Source: JAFGJQ01 sp964586145 (GTDB lineage: Bacteria > Planctomycetota > Phycisphaerae > UBA1845). Taken from it: a DNA stretch of 18,490 nucleotides. The DNA lies in NCBI GenBank assembly GCA_964586145.1, contig CAZPHH010000091.1, forward strand, positions 1-18,490, written 5' to 3'. Positions 7,538-14,725 of the stretch are shown piece after piece. The notes under the pieces were generated by a model, which had not been told where the DNA came from, searched no databases, and was given only the letters and a program-made list of their open reading frames with translations. Numbering within the stretch: the stretch's first letter is position 1; every line of letters begins with the position of its first letter. A program made the translations under genes and the position numbers.

Positions 7538-8882
7538 CTTCCATTCCCATCCCGTTGGTTTCGATGAGTTTTGCATACCACAGGCCGCTGGCCTTGATGA
7601 TCCGCTGCTGGGTCGCGTAATCGCAGCGGATCAGCCCAAAACGTTTCTCATAACCGGCCGCCCACTCGAAATTATCCAGCAGCGACCAGCAGAAGTAGCC
7701 CCGAATGTCCAGCCCGTCGTCCAGGGCCTTGCGCAACACTGCGATGTGATCGCGGAGGTAGGCAATGCGGTTCGCATCATGCACGTGACCGTCGGGGCCC
7801 GGCTGGTCATCGTAGCAGGCGCCGTTTTCGGTGATGTAGAAGGGCAGGCCCGGGTAGCGCTGCGCCAGCCAGTGCAGCAGCCGGCCGAACCCGTCCGGCA
7901 TAATGGGCCAGCCCATGTCCGTGTGCGCTCGCTGGGGCTGGGCCTGTTTCTGGTACTGCAGGGCGCCGTCGTTCGCCGAATGGCACACGACGTTGCTCAT
8001 GTAGTAGTTGAGGGCAATGTAATCCCAGGAGCCGCGGAGCAGGTCCGCATCCTCGCGGGAGAACGCGGGCAGCAGGTCGCCCAGCCGCTCGCGCAGCACG
8101 GTCGGGTAGTCGCCGAAACAGCACGGATCGGCAAACCAGCCGCCGAAACCGAGCATGGCCCGCTCGGAAGCCGCGCGGTCCTCCGCGGTCTCGGCGGCGG
8201 GGAAGCTGTACTCGGTGTTCAGGGCGAAGCTGATGGCGCCGCCGGCGTGTTTCGAGGCGCGATACGCGGCCACGGCGTACGCGTGCGCCCGCAGCAGGTT
8301 GTGTCCGGCGCGGTAGCCCCAGGCCCGGTTGCGGATCCCCGGCGCATGGCACCCGACGAAGTACCCCGCATCCACCACCACCCACGGCTCGTTGACGGTC
8401 AGCCAGAAGCGCACGCGGTCCCCCAGCCGGTCGTACACGCGCTCCGCGTAGGCGGCGAACAGCCGCGGCAAATCTTCATGGCGCCACCCGCCCAGCTCCA
8501 TCTGCAGCGCGGCGGGCAGGTCCCAATGGTACAGCGTGACAAACGGCTCGATGCCGGCCTCGCGGAGTCGATCCACCAGGCGGTCGTAGAAATCCAGGCC
8601 CTTTTCGTTCACCGTCCCGCGCCCGAGCGGCATGACCCGCGGCCAACTCACGCTGAACCGATAGGCGTTCAGCCGCAGCCGGCGCATGAGTTCTACGTCC
8701 TCGCGCCAGCGGTGGTAGTGGTCGCACGCAATGTCACCGGTCTGTCCGCCGGCCGTCTTGCCCGGGGTGTGGCAGAACACGTCCCAGATGCTGGGCCCGC
8801 GTCCATCTTCGTGCGCGGCGCCTTCGACCTGGTATGCGGCGGTTGACGCCCCCCAGAAAAATTTGGCGGGAAACGCTTTCAT
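7527..8882 (-). CDS. Glycoside hydrolase family 1 beta-glucosidase
   Basis: 451 residues from ATG at 8882, chosen because AGGA lies just upstream and the protein then begins MKAFPAKFFWGASTAAYQVEGA, the usual GH1 opening; an in-frame GTG at 8894 is possible. The acid/base glutamate is in TVNEPW (about E165) and the nucleophile in YITENG (about E352). The substrate-binding QVEG, LYHWDLP and SLLDNFEWAAGYEKRFGLI blocks are present. There is no signal peptide, so it acts in the cytoplasm, releasing glucose from imported beta-linked oligosaccharides. It is the first gene of the sugar operon, and its 3' end overlaps the glucanase start. A LacI-type operator half-match overlaps its start codon. Confidence 0.95.
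   Translation of the reverse strand: MKAFPAKFFWGASTAAYQVEGAAHEDGRGPSIWDVFCHTPGKTAGGQTGDIACDHYHRWREDVELMRRLRLNAYRFSVSWPRVMPLGRGTVNEKGLDFYDRLVDRLREAGIEPFVTLYHWDLPAALQMELGGWRHEDLPRLFAAYAERVYDRLGDRVRFWLTVNEPWVVVDAGYFVGCHAPGIRNRAWGYRAGHNLLRAHAYAVAAYRASKHAGGAISFALNTEYSFPAAETAEDRAASERAMLGFGGWFADPCCFGDYPTVLRERLGDLLPAFSREDADLLRGSWDYIALNYYMSNVVCHSANDGALQYQKQAQPQRAHTDMGWPIMPDGFGRLLHWLAQRYPGLPFYITENGACYDDQPGPDGHVHDANRIAYLRDHIAVLRKALDDGLDIRGYFCWSLLDNFEWAAGYEKRFGLIRCDYATQQRIIKASGLWYAKLIETNGMGMEDAK
8868..8881 (-). promoter_or_regulatory. Possible LacI-family operator overlapping the GH1 start codon
   Basis: TGAAAGCGTTTCCC on the minus strand matches 12 of 14 positions of the general LacI/GalR pattern TGnAAnCGnTTnCA. 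It begins inside the start codon, so the first codons (ATG AAA GCG TTT) produce much of the match. It could be a second operator cooperating with the site at 9135-9148, or a coincidence of coding sequence. Confidence 0.3.
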
Positions 8883-9134
8883 GCCATCCTGCACTCCGCC
8901 AGCCGGGAGAAACGGCCGGAACCTCCGCCTTCCATCTTATCCGATCCAGCCCGCCGGAGGTGGGCAAAAGTGCCGCAGGACAGGGCCAATTCGGTCGATC
9001 CAATCCTGGAAACCGACTGCGAGACTTTTCCTAATGCCTTTTTCTGCATGGACTTAACTTCTCTGCCGGGCTTTCGGTGGACCGCCGATGGACTGCGGCA
9101 GCCCCCGATCCATAGAATTCAGGGTATCATGGAA

Positions 9135-9148
9135 TGAAAGCGCTTGCA
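9135..9148 (+). promoter_or_regulatory. LacI/GalR-family operator
   Basis: TGAAAGCGCTTGCA is an almost perfect palindrome around a central CG and fits the LacI-family consensus TGnAAnCGnTTnCA at every fixed position. It overlaps the -35 element of the plus-strand promoter and lies between divergent operons, one of which degrades sugar. The regulator gene is not in this window. Confidence 0.65.
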
Positions 9149-9172
9149 ATAGCTTTCTGGGTTTGATACAGT
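9144..9172 (+). promoter_or_regulatory. Sigma-70-like promoter for the PEP-CTERM gene
   Basis: TTGCAA (9144-9149), a 17-base spacer, then TACAGT (9167-9172). Transcription would begin near 9180, leaving a leader of about 125 nt before the ATG at 9304. The -35 box is inside the LacI-type operator, consistent with repression by occlusion. Confidence 0.5.
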
Positions 9173-9303
9173 ACGCCTCATTGGAGGAACCCGTCTCTCT
9201 CGACGTGGTGTGGGGCGATGGCCGCGTGTCTCGTCGCGGCCGATGCGACCCCGGGTGAAAACAAGGACTCACGAGGCTCATCTCTCGATGGAGGAGGACT
9301 CTC

Positions 9304-10113
9304 ATGGAGCGAATGGCAAGAAGAGCAGTGATTGTGGCGGTGCTGGTGGTCGCAGGGCTGGCCGTGGTCTCGGCCAACGCGGCGCCGGCAGTGGACAGCG
9401 CGATCATCAAGACGCGCATCTTCAACGACGATCCGGATTCCATTCTGACGACGAACAACAACTACCCGGCCTCCATCCTGATCAAGGATGAGAAGGTGGA
9501 CGGGCCCGGCGGCTGGGCAAACCGGCACAATTTCCGCCTGTCGGAAAACGGCGGGGTGTCGGATGCGGTGTTCATGAATGACCACCAGTTCTCTCTCTTC
9601 GCGGACGTAACCATCACAGGCCCGGCCCCCGTCGAAGGCGGACTGAATCTCTCGCCCTGGTGGTCCAAAGACGTGGACGGCGTGTTCATGCTGAATGCCG
9701 GAAGCGGCGAGATCGCATGCTTCGGCGGTCGGCTGCCCTTCTACAGCTTCACCGCCGGCCAGGGATTGACGTACACCAAGGGTGAGACCGTCCGGCAGGG
9801 GATCATCTATACCCCCAACAGCCTGACGGAAGAAGATCCGGCCACCATCGAGTACGTCCTGATCCAGGGTGGGAACACCTACACGTCCGGACCGCTGGGG
9901 TTCGACATGGGCAACCCCGACGAGGATCCGCCCTACGGGCTGTGGGGCTGCCTGAACGACGCCCGACTCGGTGGGTTCGTGCAGATTCAGGTGCAGGACG
10001 GCAACCCGGACAACTGGGGTCAGATTGAGTTCGGGAACATCGTGTACGTGCCGGAACCGGCGGCACTGGCGCTGCTGGCCCTGGGCGGGCTGGCGATGCT
10101 GCGCCGGCGGTAG
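9304..10113 (+). CDS. PEP-CTERM domain secreted protein
   Basis: 269 residues from ATG at 9304, preceded by GGAGGA at good spacing. An N-terminal signal peptide (RRAVIVAVLVVAGLAVVSANAA) is followed by a beta-rich body rich in Gly, Asn and Asp with no recognised catalytic motif. The C-terminus is VPEPAALALLALGGLAMLRRR: the VPEP signal, a hydrophobic helix and a terminal basic cluster that define PEP-CTERM sorting. Such proteins are processed by an exosortase and end up in the envelope or extracellular matrix; no exosortase is encoded here. It is the first gene of the cluster running divergently from the glucan operon. Confidence 0.88.
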   Translation: MERMARRAVIVAVLVVAGLAVVSANAAPAVDSAIIKTRIFNDDPDSILTTNNNYPASILIKDEKVDGPGGWANRHNFRLSENGGVSDAVFMNDHQFSLFADVTITGPAPVEGGLNLSPWWSKDVDGVFMLNAGSGEIACFGGRLPFYSFTAGQGLTYTKGETVRQGIIYTPNSLTEEDPATIEYVLIQGGNTYTSGPLGFDMGNPDEDPPYGLWGCLNDARLGGFVQIQVQDGNPDNWGQIEFGNIVYVPEPAALALLALGGLAMLRRR

Positions 10114-10114
10114 A

Positions 10115-10300
10115 GACCGGCTGGAAAGCCGGTCCCACAGGGAATGACCGGCTGGAAAGCCGGTCCCACAGGGAATGACCGGCTGGAAAGCCGGTCCCAC
10201 AGGGATGACCGGCTGGAAAGCCGGTCCCACAGGAGTTGACCGGCTGGACCCCGCAGCGCCGGGACGGTCCCACAAAGGAGACCGGCTCGAAGGCGGGTCT
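10115..10300 (+). repeat. Tandem array of GACCGGC hairpin repeats
   Basis: Four exact copies of GACCGGCTGGAAAGCCGGTC start at 10115, 10146, 10177 and 10207 (period 30-31). Each is followed by CCACAGG. A fifth, altered copy is at about 10238-10276 and a sixth degenerate one begins near 10278. Each copy is a hairpin with an 8-bp stem. The array begins two bases after the PEP-CTERM stop codon. No spacer diversity is seen between copies. Confidence 0.95.
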
Positions 10301-10365
10301 GAGAGGCTATCCGATCCGGAAGGAAAGCCGATCCGGAAGGAACGGATCAAAGACAGATTGGTAAC

Positions 10366-10418
10366 GGTCCGCGACACCGGCGGTGGCCGGGGGACGGCCG
10401 CGCCGGTGTCGCGGGACC
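10366..10418 (+). repeat. Long near-perfect inverted repeat in the leader of the prepilin-type gene
   Basis: The left arm at 10366-10382 (GGTCCGCGACACCGGCG) is complementary to 10401-10418, with one extra C in the right arm. The 18-nt centre itself contains GGCCG...CGGCC. It would form a very stable hairpin about 32 nt before the ATG at 10451. There is no T-run after it, so it is not a classical intrinsic terminator; transcript stabilisation or attenuation is possible. Confidence 0.75.
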
Positions 10419-10450
10419 GCGGAGGCGGGAGACAGAAAGGAAGGTTTCCC

Positions 10451-11377
10451 ATGGCGAGGACGGCGCGGATGGACGGGAAGGGAAATCGAGCGTTCACGCT
10501 GATCGAGCTTCTGGTGGTGGTGTCCATCATCGCCCTGCTCATCGCGATCCTGCTGCCCTCGCTGAAGAAAGCGCGGGACCAGGCCAAGGACACGGTCTGC
10601 CGGTCCAACCAGCATCAACATGGGCTGGCCGTCGGGTACTACACGCAGGACTACGGTGACTATCTTCCGTGGATGAAAGGGCGGGACAACGGGAGCGGGA
10701 ATTCCGATCCCCGGCTGCGATACACGAGAGCGCCTTACTCGCAATACCATCTTTTGTTTCACCTGGTGCCGTACACGAAGACGACCAAGGTCTTCGACTG
10801 CTCACAGGCCAAGGGGGGTTCGTCCGTTCGGAACCGCATTGGACGGGGACCCCGCTCCGTCCTCGGGTACCCCGTGGCAAACGAACCCGACACGTATGCC
10901 GGCAAGGAAACCGACATGGGCATTGCCGCGTACAGTGTCCGGCGGGCTGACGAGCTTTGGCCGGAGAAGCAGGCCACGTTGTTTCCGGCGATCCCGTTGG
11001 CCGGGACTCCCTACGTCAAAGAGCTGTACTCCGAGTTCTGGTTCAATGACTGGAGCTACGGGGCCACGGCGGGGACTTTTGCCATTCCCGCGATCAACGG
11101 AAACCAGGTCAACAGGATTACGTTTCCGAGCATGGCGGTCATGATGAGCGATGCGGTCCACTGGAACCCACGGCACCGCGGCGGCACGGGCAGTCACCTG
11201 ATGTTCGTGGACGCGCACGTGGAGTTCTACAAGTTGGACAACCATCACGACCGCGAAGGCCACAACAGCGGGGTGCGCGGATGGGCGAACGCCCTGGACA
11301 AGGACAGGTTCGGCAACCGGCCGTTCTGGTCCTGGGGATTGGGAAGAGGAAAGAACCCGGTGAACGGGGACCAGTAA
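10451..11377 (+). CDS. Prepilin-type N-terminal methylation domain protein (planctomycete pseudopilin-like)
   Basis: 308 residues from ATG at 10451, preceded by AAGGAAGG. The N-terminus has a short basic leader and the type IV prepilin motif AFTLIELLVVVSIIALLIAILLPSLKKAR, with the processing site before F and Glu at +5. The large remainder is a globular domain with many aromatic and Gly residues. The C-terminal third has the pattern HWNPRHRGGTGSHLMFVDAHVEFYK, like the H-x9-DG segment of the very large planctomycete family of such proteins (Asp-Ala here instead of Asp-Gly). It is likely membrane-held and exposed outside the inner membrane. A longer open frame upstream merely reads through the hairpin repeats and is not used. 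Confidence 0.88.
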   Translation: MARTARMDGKGNRAFTLIELLVVVSIIALLIAILLPSLKKARDQAKDTVCRSNQHQHGLAVGYYTQDYGDYLPWMKGRDNGSGNSDPRLRYTRAPYSQYHLLFHLVPYTKTTKVFDCSQAKGGSSVRNRIGRGPRSVLGYPVANEPDTYAGKETDMGIAAYSVRRADELWPEKQATLFPAIPLAGTPYVKELYSEFWFNDWSYGATAGTFAIPAINGNQVNRITFPSMAVMMSDAVHWNPRHRGGTGSHLMFVDAHVEFYKLDNHHDREGHNSGVRGWANALDKDRFGNRPFWSWGLGRGKNPVNGDQ

Positions 11378-11474
11378 TCGCAGGAAACGCGGCGGGGCCG
11401 CCCGATCCGCTCGGGAACGGGCACGACCGGACGCGAAACAGAGGACTCATCGATCTTCGATGGAGGTGCGAAAG

Positions 11475-13256
11475 ATGATTCAGCGGCGATGGTTTGTGCT
11501 TGTCGTGGCCGTCGGTCTGGTGCTTCCCTGGTCAGCGCTGGCCCGCCAGAACATAGTCAGCAATGGCAGTCTGGAGGCGGGTGAGGGCCAGGGCGGCCCC
11601 AATCCGTTCATTGCGGCAAACTGGACGGAGTTCGGCGAAAACGTGGAACGGTCGCTGGAGGTCAACCGCACCACCGGTGGTGAAGCCGCGCTGAAGACCT
11701 TCGGCGACTCGGTCAATAACGCGGCCGGCGGATACCAGGAACTGCAGGCCTCCCCGGGACAGAGCATCTCGGCTGGCGCCTGGCTCTACACCCGCGGCAC
11801 GGACAAACTGGGCGGTACCGGGCAGGCGGGCATTCGCGTGGAGTTCCTGGGGTTGTTCGGCAACACGATCAGTTTCAGTGAAACCCTCGTGGTGGATTCC
11901 AGTTCCCCGGCCGACACCTGGATTCAGGCCACACGAGGCCCGCTGACCGCCCCGGCCGGAACGGCGAAGGTCCGGCTGACCTGCATCCTGCGCTACACGG
12001 TGGGCAGCGTATCCGGGTCCGTCTACTGGGACGACGTGACGCTGACCGGCGCTACGGGCGCCCTGCTCAACGGAGACATGGAGGCCGCCGGCGTCAGCGA
12101 TGACCCGAACCCGCAGGGCATCGAAGACTGGACCGGGTTCAATGACCAGCAGAAATCGGACGAAGCCGCGTTCCACGGCGTGTCCAGCGTGAAACTGGGA
12201 ATCGATGAGCTGTACTCGGGCCTCGTGCAGGAAATGGGGGACCTCGTCGCCGGCGACCGCATCGTCCTGAAGGCCCGCGCAATGATTCCGTCGTCCGAAC
12301 CGCTCAACGGAAACGCGATGGTGGGCATCAAGCTCGAGTTTTCGTCCGCGGCCACCGTGCCGCCGCCGGAGGAGAACTTGGCCTTTGACGAGAACGTAAC
12401 GAGCAACGCCTGGGTGCCCGTGGGAATCAGCACCACCGTTCCCCCGGGAATGACCAAGGCCCGCATCGTGATGATCTATGTTGGAGACAGCGAAACCACC
12501 GGCGCGGTTCGATTCGACAGCGCCTCCGCCACCCGCAACGGCGGTTCGAATGTGCTGCTGAACCCGAGCTTCGAACTCGGCGACGGGGGCGTCAACGGCC
12601 TCTCGGACTGGACGGAGTTCGGCAGCGACGTGTCGTCCGCTCAGAAGGATTGCTTCGTTCCGGGGTGGACACCACTGGACGGCAATTGCACGATGAAGGC
12701 CACCGGGCAGGCCGTCGCGGGCATCTACCAGGAAATCGACGTGGCCGAAGGGGAGGGCCTCGACGCCAACGCATACCTGTTCACCGGCGGCCCGGTGGGC
12801 GAGCCGCTGACCGGTCCCGGCCGGGCCGGCGTAAAGGTGGAGTGGGCGGCGGGCGGCGTACCCGAAAACGTGGACATCGGCGGCCCGCCCAACACCATCC
12901 TCGCCGGCGCGGCAACGGACGTCTGGCATGACCTGTACATTGACTACACCATGCCCGCCGGATCGGCCGCCCGTGTGAAGTTCACGAACATCATCGCCAA
13001 GGGATCGGCCACCGAGGGCGTCGCCTACATGGATGCCTGCGAGGCCGTGGTCACCAACTTCTACGACGGGGCGGACGCCGACGGCGACGACGACGCCGAC
13101 CTGGCTGACTTCGCCTTCTTCCAGGAATGCTACACGGGCAGCGGACCGACCATCCTCGGCTGGCCGTGCCTCGTGTTTGACGCCGACGAAGACGACGACG
13201 TGGACATGGCCGACTACCTGTTCTTCGAGGGCGGGTTGATCGGCCCCGTGCCGTAG
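11475..13256 (+). CDS. Large secreted protein with repeated carbohydrate-binding-like beta-sandwich modules and a C-terminal dockerin
   Basis: 593 residues from ATG at 11475; GGAGG lies 7-8 nt upstream, whereas ATG at 11460 would overlap that site. Signal peptide: MIQRRWFVLVVAVGLVLPWSALA. Three similar modules each open with N(G/P)S(L/F)E or NGDME followed by W(T)(E/G)F: NGSLEAGEG...NWTEFGENV, NGDMEAAGV...DWTGFNDQQ and NPSFELGDG...DWTEFGSDV. Each ends near a YWDDVTL/RFDSASAT/YMDACEAV strand. This is the style of CBM4/9-like jelly-roll modules. The C-terminus is a dockerin pair (DADGDDDADLADFAFFQECYTG and DADEDDDVDMADYLFFEGGL). No catalytic module is present. It probably binds polysaccharide or the cell surface; the ligand is unknown. 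Confidence 0.88.
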   Translation: MIQRRWFVLVVAVGLVLPWSALARQNIVSNGSLEAGEGQGGPNPFIAANWTEFGENVERSLEVNRTTGGEAALKTFGDSVNNAAGGYQELQASPGQSISAGAWLYTRGTDKLGGTGQAGIRVEFLGLFGNTISFSETLVVDSSSPADTWIQATRGPLTAPAGTAKVRLTCILRYTVGSVSGSVYWDDVTLTGATGALLNGDMEAAGVSDDPNPQGIEDWTGFNDQQKSDEAAFHGVSSVKLGIDELYSGLVQEMGDLVAGDRIVLKARAMIPSSEPLNGNAMVGIKLEFSSAATVPPPEENLAFDENVTSNAWVPVGISTTVPPGMTKARIVMIYVGDSETTGAVRFDSASATRNGGSNVLLNPSFELGDGGVNGLSDWTEFGSDVSSAQKDCFVPGWTPLDGNCTMKATGQAVAGIYQEIDVAEGEGLDANAYLFTGGPVGEPLTGPGRAGVKVEWAAGGVPENVDIGGPPNTILAGAATDVWHDLYIDYTMPAGSAARVKFTNIIAKGSATEGVAYMDACEAVVTNFYDGADADGDDDADLADFAFFQECYTGSGPTILGWPCLVFDADEDDDVDMADYLFFEGGLIGPVP

Positions 13257-13310
13257 CACCGAAAGAACCAACACGACGACCATCCGAGGACCACAGTGGG
13301 TGATCACCAG

Positions 13311-13352
13311 GGAATCCGGAGCTCTCAGCAGGAGGCTCCGGATTCCTTCATG
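13311..13352 (+). terminator. Hairpin terminator after the surface-protein cluster
   Basis: GGAATCCGGAGC (13311-13322) pairs perfectly with GCTCCGGATTCC (13335-13346) across a 12-nt loop. It is followed by TTCATGTT, a weak T-rich tail. It lies 55 bases after the stop at 13256 and before the next gene. Confidence 0.7.
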
Positions 13353-13429
13353 TTCCGGGGCCGGCGACTCCGCCCATTGGCCGGGCCGCAGGAAGTTCGC
13401 GGTTGACGCAAGCCCTGGCCGCTTTGATC

Positions 13430-13981
13430 ATGGCGATCATGAGCGACCTGCAGCCGCCTGACCGACTGGAAACTGAACGGCTCCTCCTGCGGCCTCTGGC
13501 CGAATCGGATGCGGAAGCGATCCACGCCAACTGGGCGTGTGATCCGGAAGTCTCACGGTATCTCTGCTGGAAACCGCATCGCGACATGTCCGATACACGG
13601 GCCTACCTGGAATACGTGCGTGAGCGGTGGGCGTCCGGTGCCGCATTCGATTACGGCATCGAACGGCGCGAGGACGGCGAACTGATCGGCGCCATCGCGA
13701 TTCGGCCGGCCGGCCACCAGGCCGAACTCGGATACAACCTTGGACGGGCGTTCTGGGGCCGAGGTTACGCCACGGAGGCCGTCCGATGCCTGGCCGACTG
13801 GGCACTGGCCCAACCCCCGATTTATCGCGTGTACGCCCTGCACGATGTGGACAATCCGGCCTCCGGGCGGGTACTGGAGAAGGCCGGCTTCATCCGGGAG
13901 GGCCTTCTCCGCCGACGGGGCAGACACCCGAATGTCAGCCCAGAGCCCCGGGATGCCGTGCAATATGCGAAAACTCGGTAA
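13430..13981 (+). CDS. GNAT-family N-acetyltransferase, RimJ/RimL type
   Basis: About 180-183 residues. It opens LETERLLLRPLAESDAEAIHANWACDPEVSRYL, the usual RimJ/RimL beginning. It has the acetyl-CoA-binding segment LGYNLGRAFWGRGYATEAVRCLADWAL (R-G-x-G-Y/A type) and the DVDNPASGRVLEKAGFIREGLLRRR motif near the C-terminus. The start is uncertain: ATG at 13430 or 13439, neither with a clear ribosome binding site, and a TTG at 13403 is also open. The substrate may be a protein N-terminus or a small amine. It stands alone between two terminator-like elements. Confidence 0.88.
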   Translation: MAIMSDLQPPDRLETERLLLRPLAESDAEAIHANWACDPEVSRYLCWKPHRDMSDTRAYLEYVRERWASGAAFDYGIERREDGELIGAIAIRPAGHQAELGYNLGRAFWGRGYATEAVRCLADWALAQPPIYRVYALHDVDNPASGRVLEKAGFIREGLLRRRGRHPNVSPEPRDAVQYAKTR

Positions 13982-14119
13982 GCCCCGGCAGCCCCGGCCC
14001 CTCAGCCGCCTGGGAGGTCGCGGTCAGTACGGACAAGGTTCTGATACCCCCCCGACGCCGCCCCCTTAAAGTCGTGGTGAACAAAGGATTGGAATCTGGA
14101 TGGGAGGGTTTCGGGGGGG

Positions 14120-14148
14120 TTGCCGCGCGGGGGAAGTCCGCTTATAGT
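14120..14148 (+). promoter_or_regulatory. Sigma-70-like promoter for the RNA-binding protein gene
   Basis: TTGCCG (14120-14125), a 17-base spacer, then TATAGT (14143-14148). It is the best promoter match I found in the window. Transcription should start near 14155, about 160 nt before the ATG at 14318. Confidence 0.65.
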
Positions 14149-14154
14149 GCGGGG

Positions 14155-14317
14155 GATTGGATCGTCGAGTCAGCAGGTTTGCAAGGTGGATTCTTCACTT
14201 CTTCGTCGCACTGTTCTGATCGGCCTCCCGTCCTTCGGGCCGAAGCGTCGGCCACTTTCACATGCGACCCTGAAAGAGAAAACGCGGGTCGGAGTTACCA
14301 TCGATTAGGAGAAAACG
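14155..14317 (+). promoter_or_regulatory. Long structured 5' leader of the RRM gene
   Basis: About 160 nt of noncoding leader with two possible stems: CGGCC...GGCCG around a CTTCGG segment (about 14220-14245), and CGACCC pairing with GGGTCG at about 14265-14291. AGGAG follows, just before the ATG. Long leaders are common in cold-shock and RNA-binding protein genes and often carry temperature- or self-regulation. That role is inferred. Confidence 0.35.
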
Positions 14318-14647
14318 ATGGGCAAGAAGTTGTACGTGGGGAATTTGTCCTATGACACCAGCAGCTCCGATCTGGAGCAGTTGGTGGCGGCGCATGGAAC
14401 TGTGGTCAGCGCCGAGGTGATCATGGACCGGGCGACCGGCCGGAGCAAGGGATTCGGGTTCGTCGAGATGGAGTCCGAGTCGGACGCCCAGGCGGCCATC
14501 GACGCCCTGAACGGCCAGATGCACGGGGGTCGGGCCCTGACGGTGAATGAGGCGAAGCCTCGCGCTCCGCGCCCGGGTGGCGGCGGCGGCGGCGGACGGG
14601 GCGGCTATGGTGGCGGCGGCGGTCGCCGGGACCGCGATCGGTACTAG
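14318..14647 (+). CDS. Glycine-rich RRM-domain RNA-binding protein
   Basis: 109 residues, start fixed by AGGAG 8 nt before the ATG. A single RNA recognition motif occupies about 1-80: RNP2 is LYVGNL (5-10) and RNP1 is KGFGFVEM (about 44-51), with the aromatic residues that stack on RNA in place. The C-terminal tail is Gly/Arg-rich (GGGGGGGRGGYGGGGGRRDRDRY), as in bacterial and cyanobacterial Rbp proteins linked to cold response. It is a cytoplasmic single-stranded RNA binder or chaperone. It has its own promoter and terminator. Confidence 0.95.
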   Translation: MGKKLYVGNLSYDTSSSDLEQLVAAHGTVVSAEVIMDRATGRSKGFGFVEMESESDAQAAIDALNGQMHGGRALTVNEAKPRAPRPGGGGGGGRGGYGGGGGRRDRDRY

Positions 14648-14673
14648 ACAGCACGGCTGAATCAGCAATGTGC

Positions 14674-14702
14674 GGGGTCGCCTTCGGGCGGCCCCTTTCT
14701 TA
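14674..14702 (+). terminator. Intrinsic terminator with UUCG tetraloop
   Basis: GGGGTCGCC-TTCG-GGCGGCCCC is a nine-pair stem (one G-T wobble) closed by the very stable C(UUCG)G loop, then TTTCTTAT. It lies 26 bases after the RRM stop codon and between convergent genes. Confidence 0.9.
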
Positions 14703-14725
14703 TGCGCCGGCCAATGGATGCGACC

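Larger units (their letters stand above)
8883..9303. other. Divergent control region between the sugar operon and the surface-protein cluster
   Basis: About 420 noncoding bases separate the GH1 start (minus) from the PEP-CTERM start (plus). The middle, 9040-9180, is noticeably more AT-rich than its surroundings and holds a LacI-type operator and a plus-strand promoter. The minus-strand promoter for the sugar operon is presumably also here but I could not place it with confidence. Confidence 0.7.

Noticed and set aside
7440..8846. A 468-codon plus-strand frame opposite the beta-glucosidase
   Set aside because: It has no recognisable motifs, while the opposite strand has complete GH1 catalytic motifs.
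10115..10300. CRISPR array
   Set aside because: The 30-31 base period is made of a palindrome plus a constant short linker; there are no unique spacers and no cas genes.
10175..10450. N-terminal extension of the prepilin-type protein
   Set aside because: It only translates the hairpin repeats (GWKAGPTG units); the ribosome binding site and prepilin leader place the start at 10451.
11532..13307. A 591-codon minus-strand frame opposite the dockerin protein
   Set aside because: The composition is that of an antisense shadow; the plus strand has a signal peptide, repeated modules and dockerin.
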